Below the pieces are notes generated by a model that did no database searches, was not told the DNA's origin, and saw nothing but the letters and a program-made list of their open reading frames with translations. This document shows, one piece after another, positions 25,247 to 36,439 of a stretch of DNA of 64,000 bases. The stretch spans positions 39,833,109 to 39,897,108 of the forward strand of contig CM068542.1 in assembly GCA_035048495.1 (NCBI GenBank). Direction: 5' to 3'. A program made the position numbers and the translations under genes. Source of the DNA: Euptelea pleiosperma (taxonomy: Eukaryota > Streptophyta > Magnoliopsida > Ranunculales > Eupteleaceae). Position 1 is the stretch's first letter. Every line of letters begins with the position of its first letter.

Positions 25247-26128
25247 TTCTGTGAAGTTCTTGAAAAGTGTTTGTGAGAGAGTTCCCCTTCAAATTTTTAT
25301 CCATGTAGGGAGATGGGGTGGGGCCCACTATTGGACTGCTTTTTGGTCCCACCTAAGTGATCGATCTCCTATACATATGATCGGATGATCATAACCATTT
25401 GTTTTGCTCTATCAGGTCGTTACAGTCATCTGATCAAGATAAATGGGGATGTCCTTGAAGTTTTGAAATAAAGTGGCCTACCCACATAAAACAGCTTAAT
25501 ATTGATAGAGTTATTAAATTCTAGGGAAATGGGATTGGATCCACCGTTGATTAATGGGCCTGCTAGGTTGATCACCACTGTCAATAATTGACATCATAAG
25601 TCATGCGTTCTAGTGGTTATGATCATCTGGTTGGGGGCGCCATAGGAGCTGTGCAGTGAAGGCCTATTGAAACCCTCCTTCAGAATACCGTCAGAACTAG
25701 AAGGTACTCGGTACTCCTGGATCCTTTATATTAGGAAATGCTATGCCACGCTTAACTGCTAAAAAAAAAATCCGTGCTTGCGGTTGAGCCGTCCGTGTAG
25801 CAGTGACTTTATTAATACTTATATGACTATTTTATCCTTTTTGAAGCTGTTGCCATGTAGACCGTAGATCTCTTGAATACGATGGTGCACTCAACCGCAC
25901 GTCTCTTTTTAGCCGTTAAAGAGTGGATATTTACAGAGAAGACCACGTTAAGTGATGTTATAGTACCGTTACAGGATATCCATAAAATACAGCATTAATG
26001 GTACGAGTGGAAAGAGCACGTGCGCTGGACGTAATGCTCAAGTAATGTTATTGCACTTGTACTACACACGTGCTGTCGTGTAGGATAGGAGTATAGGACC
26101 ACCACCCGATAAATCTTGCCTCACCACC
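25247..26128. other. Spacer without gene
   Basis: No ORF or RNA gene is supported. A weak foldback at 25740-25935 (CCGTGCTTGCGGTTGAGCCG against CTCAACCGCACGTC) may be another degraded MITE. Confidence 0.35.
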
Positions 26129-26325
26129 GAGGAGAAAACATTCCCTCGGAGAACTTCAAACTTTGAAGTCTCCCAACCCAAAATGTCTGACAAGTACCCT
26201 TTTTGACAACTAACCAAGGGCTTAACCAGGGTTGAGTTAAGGGATTGGGGTACTTGTCAGACATTTTGGGTTGGGAGACTTCAAAGTTTGAGTCCCCCAG
26301 GCCAGCGAATGTTTTCTCACCTCCG
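26129..26325. repeat. Long hairpin with 44-bp perfect arms
   Basis: 26156-26199 is perfectly complementary to 26248-26291; the arm begins TCAAACTTTGAAGTCTCCCA. The loop is 48 bases and contains a smaller inverted pair (GCTTAACC / GGTTGAGTTAAG). Pairing continues imperfectly outward to GGAGAAAACATTC (from 26131) and GAATGTTTTCTC. It could be a very young MITE or an expressed hairpin giving small RNAs. Confidence 0.9.
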
Positions 26326-26329
26326 AGCT

Positions 26330-26560
26330 ACCTGACCATCCATGGAGTTCTCGTACACGTACCGGAGTGATTTTGCCACGTACTCAGGTGAGTGTTTTTT
26401 AAGATTTCTTTCTTAATTTTTTAATACGAAAGCGAAAAGGACTAGGGTACGTGCCAAGAACACCGTGGTGTTTCACAGTACAAAATCCACGTGCCGAGAA
26501 ATCTGTGGATGGTCAGGCGAGTTTTAACTCGCCACCGCCGATTGCTTTACAAGGAAGTAA
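26330..26560. repeat. Inverted-repeat element with ACGTACTCAGGTGAGT motif
   Basis: The left side starts CTGACCATCCATGGAGTTCT and the right side ends CTGTGGATGGTCAG, so the ends are inverted repeats. The interior holds GCCACGTACTCAGGTGAGTG and CAAAATCCACGTGCCGAGA, both also found in the element at 32925-33147. Confidence 0.55.
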
Positions 26561-26939
26561 GGTGGCGTACCAAAATTTGTTTCCATAAAATGATGTCAAC
26601 CATCCATTTCGCGAGTGTATTTATTAACAATTCAAAGCAAATTGATGGATGAGATGGTTAGTCACATACTTGATCAGGGAGGTCGTTCGTAAGGTGAGAC
26701 TCCGTTAGGTGGCCCACTGGTGAGTTTAATGCCTAATTGCCTTGGGCTCCTTGCAAGCCAACCTCCTAGCAACAAATAAAAATTATATTTTAAAAAAATT
26801 AAAAGGGTAAGAAATATCACCCTTTTCTTTTTCATCTTTTCCCTCTCCCATTTGTCTCCTTGCCCTACGGCCCCTACCTTCTTCTTCGTACCATCCCCTA
26901 CTCTCCACTGCTTTCGCCGGAATAATGAACACACATGTA

Positions 26940-27060
26940 CACAGCGGCGGAGCCAGGATTTTGTTCAAAGAGGCACAATCCTTGTTGTAAATGGTGGGTG
27001 TCCTAGGTTTTAAGGGATTAAAGCACTTCAAAGAATTAAAATTTGAGGGGAGGGGAGGAA
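26940..27060. repeat. Dispersed repeat 'GGCGGAGCCAGGATTTTG' (copy 2)
   Basis: From 26946, about 100 bases match 56531-56630, including GGCACAATCC, ATGGTGGGTG and GGATTAAA blocks. A shorter copy starts at 17711. Probably the end of a larger transposon family. The minus-strand ORF across it is not a gene. Confidence 0.5.
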
Positions 27061-27380
27061 AAAGGATCAAAATTTCATTTAAAACTCTCTCTCTCTCTCT
27101 GACCTGCTTTTGGTGCATTGGTTTAGTTCTTAACATTTGGGCCCTCCTTGGTTCACAGCAAATTGAGTGCAATGCACGATTAACAAAGACTTGCAAACTC
27201 CTTAACAAAATAGATGCAAGGAAGTGCAGCCCAAAAACTGATGCAAGCAAGTGCATTGTGTTAACTCAACATTTTTTTTCCGAAAAACAACAACAATAAT
27301 AATAACAACAACTGAGATTATTTTTTATTATTATCTTTTTATTTTTATTTCTTTACTTTTTAGTTTTCTATTTTTTGATA

Positions 27381-27765
27381 GGGTTGGGATCGGGGGACAA
27401 CTATTTGGCATACCCTCATAGGAGATGAATCAATAAATGGCTGATTTTTGGTGAGGATGATCTCTATGGTGAGGAGATCATCCTCACAAAACTTCGAATC
27501 ATTCTGATATTCATAGACTGGTTTATAAGTTGAAGAATTATGGACTGTCTATTTTTACTGTGTAACTTGAAAACCACATTTGAGGGGGTTAGAAATTTCA
27601 GAATGTGTTGATTTTTTGTGGGGGTGACCTATATGGTGAGGAGATCATCCTTGCCAAAAATCAGCCATTGATTCATCTTCTATGTGGGTACACCAAAATG
27701 GTTGTCAAAAGTGATTGTCTCTGGACCTTTTTAGATATAGCTGGTTGGGGTCCCCTAACCCCAAG
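27381..27765. mobile_element. GGGTAGGGCTC-type MITE (diverged)
   Basis: The left end is GGGTTGGGATCGGGGGACAA; the right part has ATGGTTGTCAAAAGTGATTG and GGGGTCCCCTAACCCC. The interior carries AGATGAATCAAT...GGCTGATTTTTGG and its inverse, as in 24858-25237. TSD not resolved. Confidence 0.6.
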
Positions 27766-27777
27766 CTTTCCCCTCCA

Positions 27778-27830
27778 ACAACAACAACAATAATAATAAT
27801 AATAATAATAATAATGATAATAAAGTAATA
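27778..27830. repeat. CAA/AAT microsatellite
   Basis: CAACAACAACAATAATAATAAT... simple repeat of about 50 bases at the right border of the preceding MITE. Confidence 0.8.
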
Positions 27831-27847
27831 ACAATATTAATTATAAT

Positions 27848-28006
27848 CAAGGTTTAAAAGGGGGGCCGCTATAACGGTATATCGGAATTGGGGCGACATC
27901 ATTTTTTCAGTTATAAGGGCCGTTATAACGAATTTTAACGCTCAGGGGCAAAAATTGAAAATAACGGGAAAACGGAAAAAAATGGCACTGAAATTCAAAA
28001 TTTGAA
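27848..28006. mobile_element. Truncated AACGGCCGTT-module MITE
   Basis: Begins CAAGGTTTAAAAGG and shares CAGGGGCAAAAATTGAAAA, GGGAAAA and GGCACTGAAATTC with the reverse complement of the element at 21062-21488. The other terminus is missing. Confidence 0.55.
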
Positions 28007-29529
28007 ATTATTAGTGCGGAAAGACTTGGGTAAACCTTCCTCATTGTGTAATTTTCAAAATTATAATTATAATTTTCAAACGCCCCCATTGCGTAAACCG
28101 TGTTGTGTTTACGGGAAGGCTTGGGTAAGTGCACACAACCGTATGACTAGTCCCATCACCAATGTGTGTGGAGACACCTGCGTTATAAAAAAAAATAAAA
28201 AAATAATATTACAATAGTAATTTTATTGTGCATTTTTTTTGTAAAATAATCCATTGCATTCATTTGCAATGCACTACCAACCAATCAGCTAAACTTCCTT
28301 TGCATCTATTTACATGGCATGAACCAAACAGTTGTAAGTGATTTACATCGCAAGTGATTGTAACACAATTCATTGTATTTGAACTAAAGTGCAAAATGAA
28401 CCCAAGTGCAGCGAACCAAGCAAGGCCATCAGAGCCAACCCTAATTCTTGGGCCCGAGTCACAAAAGAGGCAACCTGTGGAATAAAGAGGCCAAAATGAA
28501 AGCCACCATGTGGAAAGGGTTACCTAAACCATAGAAACTTGCGGAAAAGATGCTAGAGTGAATATCTCTCTACGTGGAAAGGGTTACTTAGACCACAAAG
28601 TAGGTCACCGAAGACATGAACTGCAGAAACGCGATAGTATGTTAGGATTTCCATCCTTATTCTCATCACAGAATGTAGTACACAAATCCTGAGGAGTTAA
28701 CATCGTGCCTCATAAATTTTCACACCCACCCACGTATTCTTAAACCTTTCTTAACCCATCATAAAGTCAACCCTAGTAACTTTTTTAACATGGGTTGATC
28801 TTAGGTTCCATACATGCATAGAAGAGGGTCGCAGGAAAACTTTCCAATGACCCATATCCTTAGGCTAGCTTGGATTTTGTCCTATAACTGATCTTTGTAC
28901 TCAATCAGATAAAATTGTTTACTAGGGTAAATTGGGCCCAGGTGGTTACTTGCGGTTGATCGTTGAACTTCGAATTTATATACAAGCCTCCCACAACTTA
29001 AATAAACGTTATCTAAGAAAACAAGTGTACGTACCACAACTTAAATTTGATGTGGATAAATCTAAGTAACTAGAGCGTGAAGCGGGTCCGGTACAATACC
29101 CTTTTTCCCCCACTGCAAAATTCTATAAAGAAGTAGGTAAACATAAAAAAACACCATTTCTTAAGTGAATATCAAAATAAAGAAAAAATAGTCAACAAAG
29201 AAAAAAGAGCAAGATATATACAATATTTTAGGAGCGAACATCATCATCCAAAACTTCAGCCAAAATTTTCATCATCTTTACAGAAACACAATAAAGAAAT
29301 TTGACAACTTACAAAGTATATGGAATCCAAGAAAACTACATGCATGAGAAGCCAAGCAACAACGGATCAACAATATAAAAAAAAACTCATTGACGAAATT
29401 CCCTTTTTTCTTCGTTTCTCCTTCTCAAGTAATAGAACCCATATGGAAAGGGGAAAAAAATACCTAATATAGTCTTTTCATTTTTAAAGGAGATCTGCGT
29501 TTTCTTCTCATTTGGAAAATTCTGTATTT
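28007..29529. other. Spacer without gene
   Basis: No supported coding or RNA gene. GGTTCGCTGCACTTGGG-like sequence (complement of 28395-28418) faces a partly similar GGCCCTCCTTGGTTCACAGC at 27139, which may be ends of a larger, interrupted element. The rest is AT-rich. Confidence 0.3.
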
Positions 29530-30215
29530 TTTTTTATAAGTCAAACAAATATATTAAAAAGAAATCAAAGAGATCAAGAAAAATAAGAAGAGGTGGAAGC
29601 CACCTGGAACAACTAAAAACTAACACACACAACTATCTCGCCAATAAAGTCTCCAAACTAAACTCCATATCACTAAAGAAAAAGATGAGGATAAATATTG
29701 CCCCAACTAAAGAGGAATGCCTTGATGTTTATGATGGTCTCCTGCAAAGAGCTTCCATTTCCTCTAAAAACCGCATCATATTCCTCTCCTTCCATAAGCC
29801 TCAAATAACAGAAAGGGTAATATTGAGCTAACCTCCCAATAAGGCTCCAATGGACTCCAGAATAACCCAAAGCAAGCCCACTTCAGCCAGAAAATGTCTA
29901 AACCTGAAAGAAAAAATCACAATGCAAAAGAAGATGTGTTGTATTCTCATCATTAGACTTACGTACACATTTTTTTCTCCTTCCAAACCTTTCCATCTCC
30001 CTCAACATTTGTAGCTGGTACGTTCGAAAGGGAAGGAAATGAGATGCTCGTGAAAGTTTCAACAATTGGACGATACCCATCTCCTGATTCGAAACCTCGC
30101 AGTCTTTGATACATCTCCCATCTGGTATCCATGAAAGACAAAACATTGGCCATAAGCGCCAGTTTTAATACAAATTCAATATTTTTTAGCAAAAAAAAGA
30201 AAAGAAAAAGTAAAG
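29530..30215 (-). mobile_element. 5'-truncated LINE fragment
   Basis: A poly(T) stretch at 29527-29536 marks the tail of a minus-strand insertion. The minus strand then reads, in shifted frames, EYDAVFRGNGSSLQETIINI (29800-29740) and KKCVRKSNDENTTHLLLHCD (29980-29905). These match the zf-RVT zinc-binding tail of plant L1 ORF2. It is a dead fragment. Confidence 0.65.
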
Positions 30216-30878
30216 GCATTTGAAAAGATGAGAATTTGTTTACGTCACCTTATTTTTCTTAAGTTTTAAATAAATTTTGAAATCCGGTATAGTGTTATGT
30301 TTCTCTTCATCTTCTCATCTCCATTAACATCGGTCGGTACTGATCTCCATTGGTGGCCCTGATTGTGCTTTCAAGTACGCTCCATTATAGGAGACACTTT
30401 TAACTTGATTAGTTTTCAGTTTTCACCTTTGTTGGAAGCCCTCCTTGTAGACGGTTTTGTGAAGAAATATTTCAACCAGTTCACTTAAATTGGTATTGAT
30501 TCAAATAATTTACTGAAATTGGTATTAACTCAACCAAATCAAGCTACTCAAAATGGTAACAAAATGACCGGCTTATAGAATGATACCGATTCAATTAAAT
30601 TGAGTTTGATGAGCCCAAATCAAACACTCGCAACAAAAATAATGAAAATTTTCACATAAAAGAGTTCGATGATCTATATCTCGCAAAATACAAGTTCAGC
30701 ATGGATCGCTTGGCAACATAGAGAAAAATGGGAGAGAAATAGCTAGAGCTTCTAACATGCCTTTGTGAAATAAAATGAGAAAAATAGAGCTTATATTACG
30801 GACCATCTATAGATTAATGAAGTCGATCAGTCCATCTACATTAATATAACTGAAATGGAGGGCGAAAAGATTGCTGAC
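30216..30878. other. Spacer without gene
   Basis: AT-rich, with repeated short strings such as CCGATTCAATTAAATTGAG and GGTATTAACTCAACCAAATC at 30480-30610. No coding evidence. Confidence 0.3.
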
Positions 30879-30881
30879 TAA

Positions 30882-31389
30882 GGGCCTGTTTGGTACGTGA
30901 GAAAAAGAGTTCCGACGGCGAATATTTAGCCAGGCGAATATTATCTTGGCTAAATATTTGCTCATAGCAATATTTAACAATGTTTGGTACGTGTACGAGC
31001 TAGCTCACTTCAGCTTACTTCATTTTCTTTCAATTTGAGTGGGTCCCACATCAAAGTAAGTCAAAAATAGGTTGGGTCAGTGCGGGAACCACATATTATG
31101 TCAAAGAATAAAAAAAAATTTATTTTTATTTTTTTTATATATTAAAAAATTAATTTTTATTGAAAATAGTGATTTTCTGGCGAGAAAATAAAATTTTCTC
31201 ACCAAGGCATAATCGGCGTGAAAATATTTTCACAGGGGGGGTGATCAAATGTTTTCCCGCCGCGGAGGGCAAATATGTGGGCCCGGCTAAATATTCGCCA
31301 AGGGCGGGTGGCTGCCAAACACAGCAGGACGAATATTTGCGCGGCTAAATATTTTATTTGCCCGCCGCGGTGCGTTACCAAACAGGCCA
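30882..31389. mobile_element. Tourist-like MITE (PIF/Harbinger), TAA TSD
   Basis: A 508-bp element beginning GGGCCTGTTTGGTACG and ending GTTACCAAACAGGCCA, flanked by TAA at 30879-30881 and 31390-31392. GGCCTGTTTGGTA ends with a TAA duplication are the Tourist pattern. The right half is GC-rich (GCCCGCCGCGG). No transposase. Confidence 0.8.
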
Positions 31390-31547
31390 TAAGTGGAAGG
31401 AGATATCCAGAAGTTGTTATCTTGAAGAAATGGTGGAAACTGTTATTCGATAGTGTAGATAATATTGGTATGGATACGTACAGTATTGTGCGTCAGGACT
31501 TAATTAAAATTAAAGCTTTTCTTCAAAGGTGGAGGGTATTATTAGTA

Positions 31548-32003
31548 GTAAGACTTTGATGACAGGGTGCTGTATGAACCACGTGTCATATTCTTAGAGG
31601 ACTCTGACCGTATGGATGTTTTTCCAATCCCTAAATGGACCTACAAACTAAACATCAGCTTGATTTATGATTTCAAACATTTCGATCTTTGTACCTCAAA
31701 TAATGGTCAATAATGCTGAAATTTCCCACGGTTAATATCAACCCATGAAAACAATTCCAATCCAACGCCTAGAAATCTCTAATCGGGCTGATTTTTGGTT
31801 TGTAGATCCACCTAATGATTGGCCAAACATCCATGCCGTCATTCCTCTAAGAGTATGCCACGTGGTTCATGAATTCACCGGTGGTTATCACTGTCAGCGC
31901 CGACAAAAAAGTGATGCCAGCTTGGCGCTGACAACCACCGTTGGATTCTTGGAATCCACGGCAGAGCACACCAAGAAAAAAGGGGGTCCCTTGAGCCCGA
32001 CCC
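31548..32003. mobile_element. Composite MITE with unlike ends and 10-bp TSD
   Basis: ATTATTAGTA occurs at 31538-31547 and 32004-32013. The left end, GTAAGACTTTGATGACAGG, belongs to the GAGTAAAAC family; the right end, CTTGAGCCCGACCC, belongs to the GGGTAGGGCTC family. The left 330 bp folds back, with GAACCACGTGTCAT and GCCACGTGGTTC arms; the remainder holds TGTCAGCGCCGAC / TTGGCGCTGACA. Confidence 0.6.
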
Positions 32004-32013
32004 ATTATTAGTA

Positions 32014-32920
32014 ATCCACAAAAATATGGATGGTGGTCAGGGACTACCATGTATGTTTGTGGGGTCCGCAAGAATAATGTCCTTTTTGAATGGGAGATGT
32101 ACTTGCTATTAAAGTATGGAAAAGCGGGGGGACTACGTACCCATGCATCCCGGCCCTGTACATTTTTATATAAAATATTGAAGAGGGATATAGAATTAAT
32201 AAATAAAAACCTTTTATAATCGTTACAAGCTAGGTAGTAATTAACAGTCAAATATTTATGTGACGCTCATACCTCGTTCGTTATACTATTTATTTAAGAT
32301 CACCTTTATTCAACCACCTACGAATTTAATATATTTTAATTTGCAACTGCGTGCAGTTTCTTTACTTCGGTATAAACTTGGTTTGGTGAATTGCGAGCTA
32401 TCTTTATATATAGGGCCGTGCATTCATAAATGGGGCGTGCAATCCCAGTCTGGCGCGCTATATTTAGGGAATGTTTGGGACTTGAGATCAACCATTAATT
32501 TGATGTGTGTGGCCCTAAATAGACAGCCGGAATTCTAACCGATTATAGATGATCCTCAGCAATTTGATCCATCACATTCATTAAGGTGGACTAAAATTGC
32601 ATAAATGTAGTGTCCAGTACCCAGGGAACTGGGAGACCATGCCAACTGGTTTTTCGCATGTTTTGTTTTACAAAAAAGTATTAGATTCCCTAAGTAGCCT
32701 GAAAATCTCATACATGGTTTGAAGTCTCCACCGATCTGGAACGTGTTCGGAGCCCACTGATCCGATCCAAAACTGGATCATCTCACCCTGAGATCACTGT
32801 TTCCCAAAGAAGTTTCATTTTGTCTCGGGCAGGATGTGTTGACCCCGTTATGGATTGGAGCCCACTGATCCGGTCTCCGAGATTTCGAACCATGATCCAA
32901 GGACAGGTGACCCTATAGCA
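32014..32920. other. Spacer without gene
   Basis: No supported gene. GAGCCCACTGATCCG occurs twice (about 32752 and 32860), hinting at a small inverted or duplicated unit at 32700-32930. Confidence 0.3.
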
Positions 32921-32924
32921 AGGA

Positions 32925-33147
32925 TAAAACTTTGATGACCGGGCCCTGTCATTGAAGGAGATGACAGGGCAGCAGATCTCGGCACGTGGAATTTGTACTG
33001 GCAGACCACCTCGGCCTCTCCACACACGTACTCAGGTGAGTACTCAGGTGCTTTTTTGCCAAAACACTCACCTGTGTTCGTGGGTTGTAACACCGAGGTG
33101 GTCCGCCGATACAAAATCCACGTGCCGTGATCTGCTGCCCTGTCTTA
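32925..33147. mobile_element. Inverted-repeat MITE (GACAGGGCAGCAGATC arms)
   Basis: GATGACAGGGCAGCAGATCT (about 32960) is inverted at GTGATCTGCTGCCCTGTC (33128-33145). GGCACGTGGAATTTGTA pairs with ACAAAATCCACGTGCC, and ACTCAGGTGAGT units lie in the centre. The left flank GATAAAACTTTGATGACC resembles the GAGTAAAAC family end. Related to 26330-26560. Confidence 0.6.
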
Positions 33148-33531
33148 ACAACCCCACAAAATTACAGAAAGCTATCCAAAGCAGTCTCGATTGGAATCAC
33201 TTGATTGGGTTGACGTTTGGCCTTGGAAATCGGATTGGTGGGACCTCTCAAATGGTGGAACCCACCTTAGAGAGAGAGAACAGTGGCATGGTAGTACGAA
33301 ACGAAAAGAAAAAAGAATTAGAACACAGTAGGTACGTACGTACATCAAATCATGAATTCAATCCAATTTAGAAGGGTGAAGTAAACATATGTATAAGACA
33401 ATTTGAAAAGTTGAGAAACACCCGAACTAAGAAATGGGAAAATAAATAATTAAATAAATAAATGAAAGGGAAATAGGTCCTAATTAATTAACAGTACCAA
33501 CTAACAGAATCAAGCCTCTAATGAATCAGTC

Positions 33532-33807
33532 TCATTTGCCTTTGCCATTGTGAGGAGGTGATGAAGACGGAGAGACGACGTAGTGGGTAGCTGTCCAAGA
33601 CAAGCATAACTCGTTCCACGACCGTTTGATGGGGTATGAGATCTTCCTGTTTTGAGAACACACGTGGGAACCACCACTTGATCTGGACTTGTGCAGTGCG
33701 CAGCTGCAGTTACGATGGTACGGCCTCCGTTCGATCTCCATGTCATGCATAGATATACATCCTTCGTACACGCATTGAAGCAATACCTCTGCAGCTCCAC
33801 TTGCCAT
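33532..33807 (-). CDS. Small plant protein of unknown function (91 aa)
   Basis: An intronless frame from ATG 33807 to TGA at 33534-33532. It has the conserved-looking core SMHDMEIERRPYHRNCSCAL at residues 19-38, with paired Cys in NCSC, then a basic Ser-rich part, SYPIKRSWNELCLSW and a Ser/Pro tail. I recall unnamed plant proteins with the same IERRPYHRNCSCALHK core; this is memory, not a search. No signal peptide or membrane span. The Cys/His core may bind metal, but that is inference. I chose the internal ATG because the 26 upstream codons look like leader. Could still be a chance ORF. Confidence 0.55.
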   Translation of the reverse strand: MASGAAEVLLQCVYEGCISMHDMEIERRPYHRNCSCALHKSRSSGGSHVCSQNRKISYPIKRSWNELCLSWTATHYVVSPSSSPPHNGKGK

Positions 33808-34079
33808 TCTCTTTCTCTCTCGTATATTGAAGGCTTGAAGCTCTTGCACTTGTTTGTTTACACTTAACACGTACAGACAGCACATTTATACAGTAAGAAG
33901 ACCAAGGAGAGTAACAAGGAGTTCGAAAGCAGACAAAGTTGATGTCCACGAGAAAAGTGGACCGGAGGCGGAGAGAGAGAGTAAATTAAACGTGCGGAGT
34001 CGCTTGGATTTCCTTGTACGAAATATTATTTAGTTAGTTTGCCTCGAAGTAACGTCATGTCGTCATTTGATATTTTGAC

Positions 34080-34490
34080 TAACTTCGTACAATGACCCAC
34101 GTGTGATGGATGACATCGTCATTCTAAGTGGGACCCTAACTCAATATGCCACGCATGGCCCACTCATTATTTATACGGACGGTTCAACCATGAATAAATC
34201 TTTTTTTTTTTTTTTTTGTGTAAACAATGGCTCACTCTTAGAGGACTCTTTACCGTATGGATGTTTTTCCTATCCCTATGTGGGACCTACAAACCAAAAA
34301 TCAGCTTGATTAGTGATTTCAATCCTTTGGATCTTTGTACCTCAAGTAATGGTCAATAATGCTCAAATTACCACTGTTAAAACCAACCTATGAAATTAAT
34401 TCCAGTACGGTCAGAGTCCTCTAAGAGTGTGCCACGTGGCTCATATTGCATCCGCCTCGATGACAAGGAACTGTCATCAAAGTTTTACTC
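34080..34490. mobile_element. G-box MITE, left end decayed
   Basis: The right arm CTCTAAGAGTGTGCCACGTGGC (about 34419-34440) and end AAAGTTTTACTCC (about 34478-34490) match the GAGTAAAAC family. The left arm is recognisable from CTCTTAGAGGACTC (34233) onward but is preceded by a poly(T) insertion at 34200-34217. Confidence 0.55.
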
Positions 34491-34860
34491 CTCTTGACTG
34501 TATATATTTGGACCACCCTAGGTGGACCTACGGACCAAAAATCAGCCTGATTGGTGGATTTGGTCCACCCTATGTGGACCTACAGACCAAAAATCAGCCT
34601 GATTGGTGATTTCTAACTTTCTAACTTCTGGATCTAAGTACCTCAAATAATGATGGAATCCCACGGTTAAAAGTAAACCCATGAAAAGGACTCCAATACA
34701 ACGGTTAATTAAAAATCACTAATCGGGCTGATTTTTGGTCTGTATGTCACCTGAGGATGGGCCAAACATCCATTTGGTCGGTGGTCTCTAAGAGTGGCAC
34801 GTATCTCATACTGTGGTCCGTCAGGAAATCTGATGACGGATAAAAGATTTATTCTATAAC
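34491..34860. mobile_element. G-box-family MITE with internal duplication
   Basis: GGACCAAAAATCAGCCTGATT and GACCAAAAATCAGCCTGATT occur twice, 54 bases apart (34540-34605). The inverse GGGCTGATTTTTGGTC follows at 34725, then GGGCCAAACATCC and GTCTCTAAGAGTGGCACG. Confidence 0.5.
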
Positions 34861-35149
34861 CATGGTCAAATCTTGGGACTCGTTAAAAATATGGTCAAAT
34901 CATGGGTGATCTTATCCCTTTTATATCTATCTATAGCTCGAGTGGTGAAGATGATGTGATGGAATTCAGTGACGTATGATTTGTGGTCACACCGTGGGAC
35001 CCACAATGATATTGACACTTGTCAAACACTTGTGTCCATGATCTAGATGTTCAAATGCTGAATTGTTGACCCCTGACTCGTGCAATGTCAAGTGATTCAT
35101 CCTTCTCTAAACAGAACCCTAACATCATATCACATTAAGAATAAATCTT

Positions 35150-35490
35150 TGTTGAGGGACGTCCATCATCAGCCTTGATGACCACATGGTACACTCTTAA
35201 TATCACCAACCGTACGGATGTTTGACCCATCCCTAGCTGGACCTGCATACCAAAAATAATTCTGATTAATGATTTCTAACCGTTAGTAGTAGTCTTTTCT
35301 TGGTTCATTTTTTAATGGTGGATTTCGAGCATTTTTTTGGTACTCAGATCCGAAAGTTAGAAATCACTAATCAGGCTACTTTTTGGTATGTAGGTCCACC
35401 GATGGATGGGCTAAACATCCATACTGTCAGTGGTCTCTAAGAGTCTGCCACGTGTCTTATATTGTGGTCTGCCATCAAAGATCTAGTCAT
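35150..35490. mobile_element. G-box-family MITE
   Basis: Imperfect foldback: left CATGGTACACTCTTAATATC and CGTACGGATGTTTGACCC; right GGGCTAAACATCCATACTG and GTCTCTAAGAGTCTGCCACG. Outer parts CATCATCAGCCTTGATGACC and GGTCTGCCATCAAAGATC complete the pair. Confidence 0.55.
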
Positions 35491-35639
35491 CACATTAGTA
35501 TTACCCATGGTCTCCGCACGTATTGCACCACCGAGTACTAGACGACGCTTTTAGGTTCAGTCCGTACGATCATTTACTCAAAAAGTGTTCCACGTGGCAC
35601 TTTTAGGTGCGGCTAGATCAAAAAATTCTTTCTCCATTC

Positions 35640-35850
35640 CGGGTAAAACTTTGCTGACTGCCGCCATTATGGGACACGTGGCACACTATTAGAGGACGCT
35701 GACTGTAGGATGTTTGGCCAATCCCTAGGTGGACCTACAAACAAAAAAATCAGGCTGATTAGTGATTTAAAACCTTTTGATCTTTGTACCCAAATAATGC
35801 TCAAATTCCCACGGTTAAAATCAACCATGAAATTTTTTATCCTAGAAGAC
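35640..35850. mobile_element. G-box MITE, left half only
   Basis: Starts GGGTAAAACTTTGCTGACTG, then GGGACACGTGGCACACTATT and a GGATGTTTGGCCAATCC block. The right half is absent beyond about 35850. Confidence 0.5.
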
Positions 35851-35937
35851 CACTACCAATAAGCCTAATAAATTTGCAATCGTCGTCGTTTCATAGACGT
35901 AAGAAATCAATTTCTTGAGTGAGGAGTGAATCAGGAT

Positions 35938-36283
35938 CGGGGAACAACCATTTTGACAAGTATTTTTGACAACCATTTTGTCGGACCCACATAGAAGATG
36001 AATCGATGGCTGATTTGTGGTGAGGAGATATAGATCACCCCAACAAAAAATCAGCCCATTCTGAAATTTCTAACCCATCGAATGTGGTTTTCAAGTTACA
36101 CGGTAAAAATAGACGGTCCATAATTCAACTTCTAAGTCAGTCTACCAATATCGGAATGATTTGAATTGTTGTGAGGATGATCTCCTCACCATAGAGATCA
36201 TCCTTACCAAAAATCAGCAATTGATTCATCTTCTATGTAGGTCCGCCAAATGGTTGTCAAAAATGGTTGCCCCCCCTAACCCT
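35938..36283. mobile_element. GGGTAGGGCTC-type MITE
   Basis: Left GGATCGGGGAACAACCATTT and right AAAATGGTTGCCCCCCCTAA are inverted. The interior repeats AGATGAATCGATGGCTG and TCAGCAATTGATTCATCT, as in 24858-25237. No clear TSD. Confidence 0.6.
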
Positions 36284-36439
36284 TTAAAAATTGGGTCTTG
36301 AAATCCTATGATCGTTTAGTGCTGAGCTGGCATTCACTTTTCCAAAGCAAAACGACCCTTGGATTTCAAGAAATCCAAGCCTGAGAGTTTGGCTGAAACA
36401 TTTATTTCAAGGAACAGGACTGAGAGGGCGAATTTTAAC

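Noticed and set aside
26783..27256. 157-codon minus-strand frame
   Set aside because: It crosses a dispersed repeat and low-complexity TCTCTC sequence, has no recognisable domain and no splice support.
32260..32538. 92-codon plus-strand frame
   Set aside because: Low-information composition and no recognisable family; crosses no splice signals and sits in transposon-rich spacer.
34080..35490. Spaced repeats resembling a repeat array (CRISPR-like or satellite)
   Set aside because: They are separate inverted-repeat MITEs in varied spacing and orientation in a plant nuclear genome, not a direct-repeat array.
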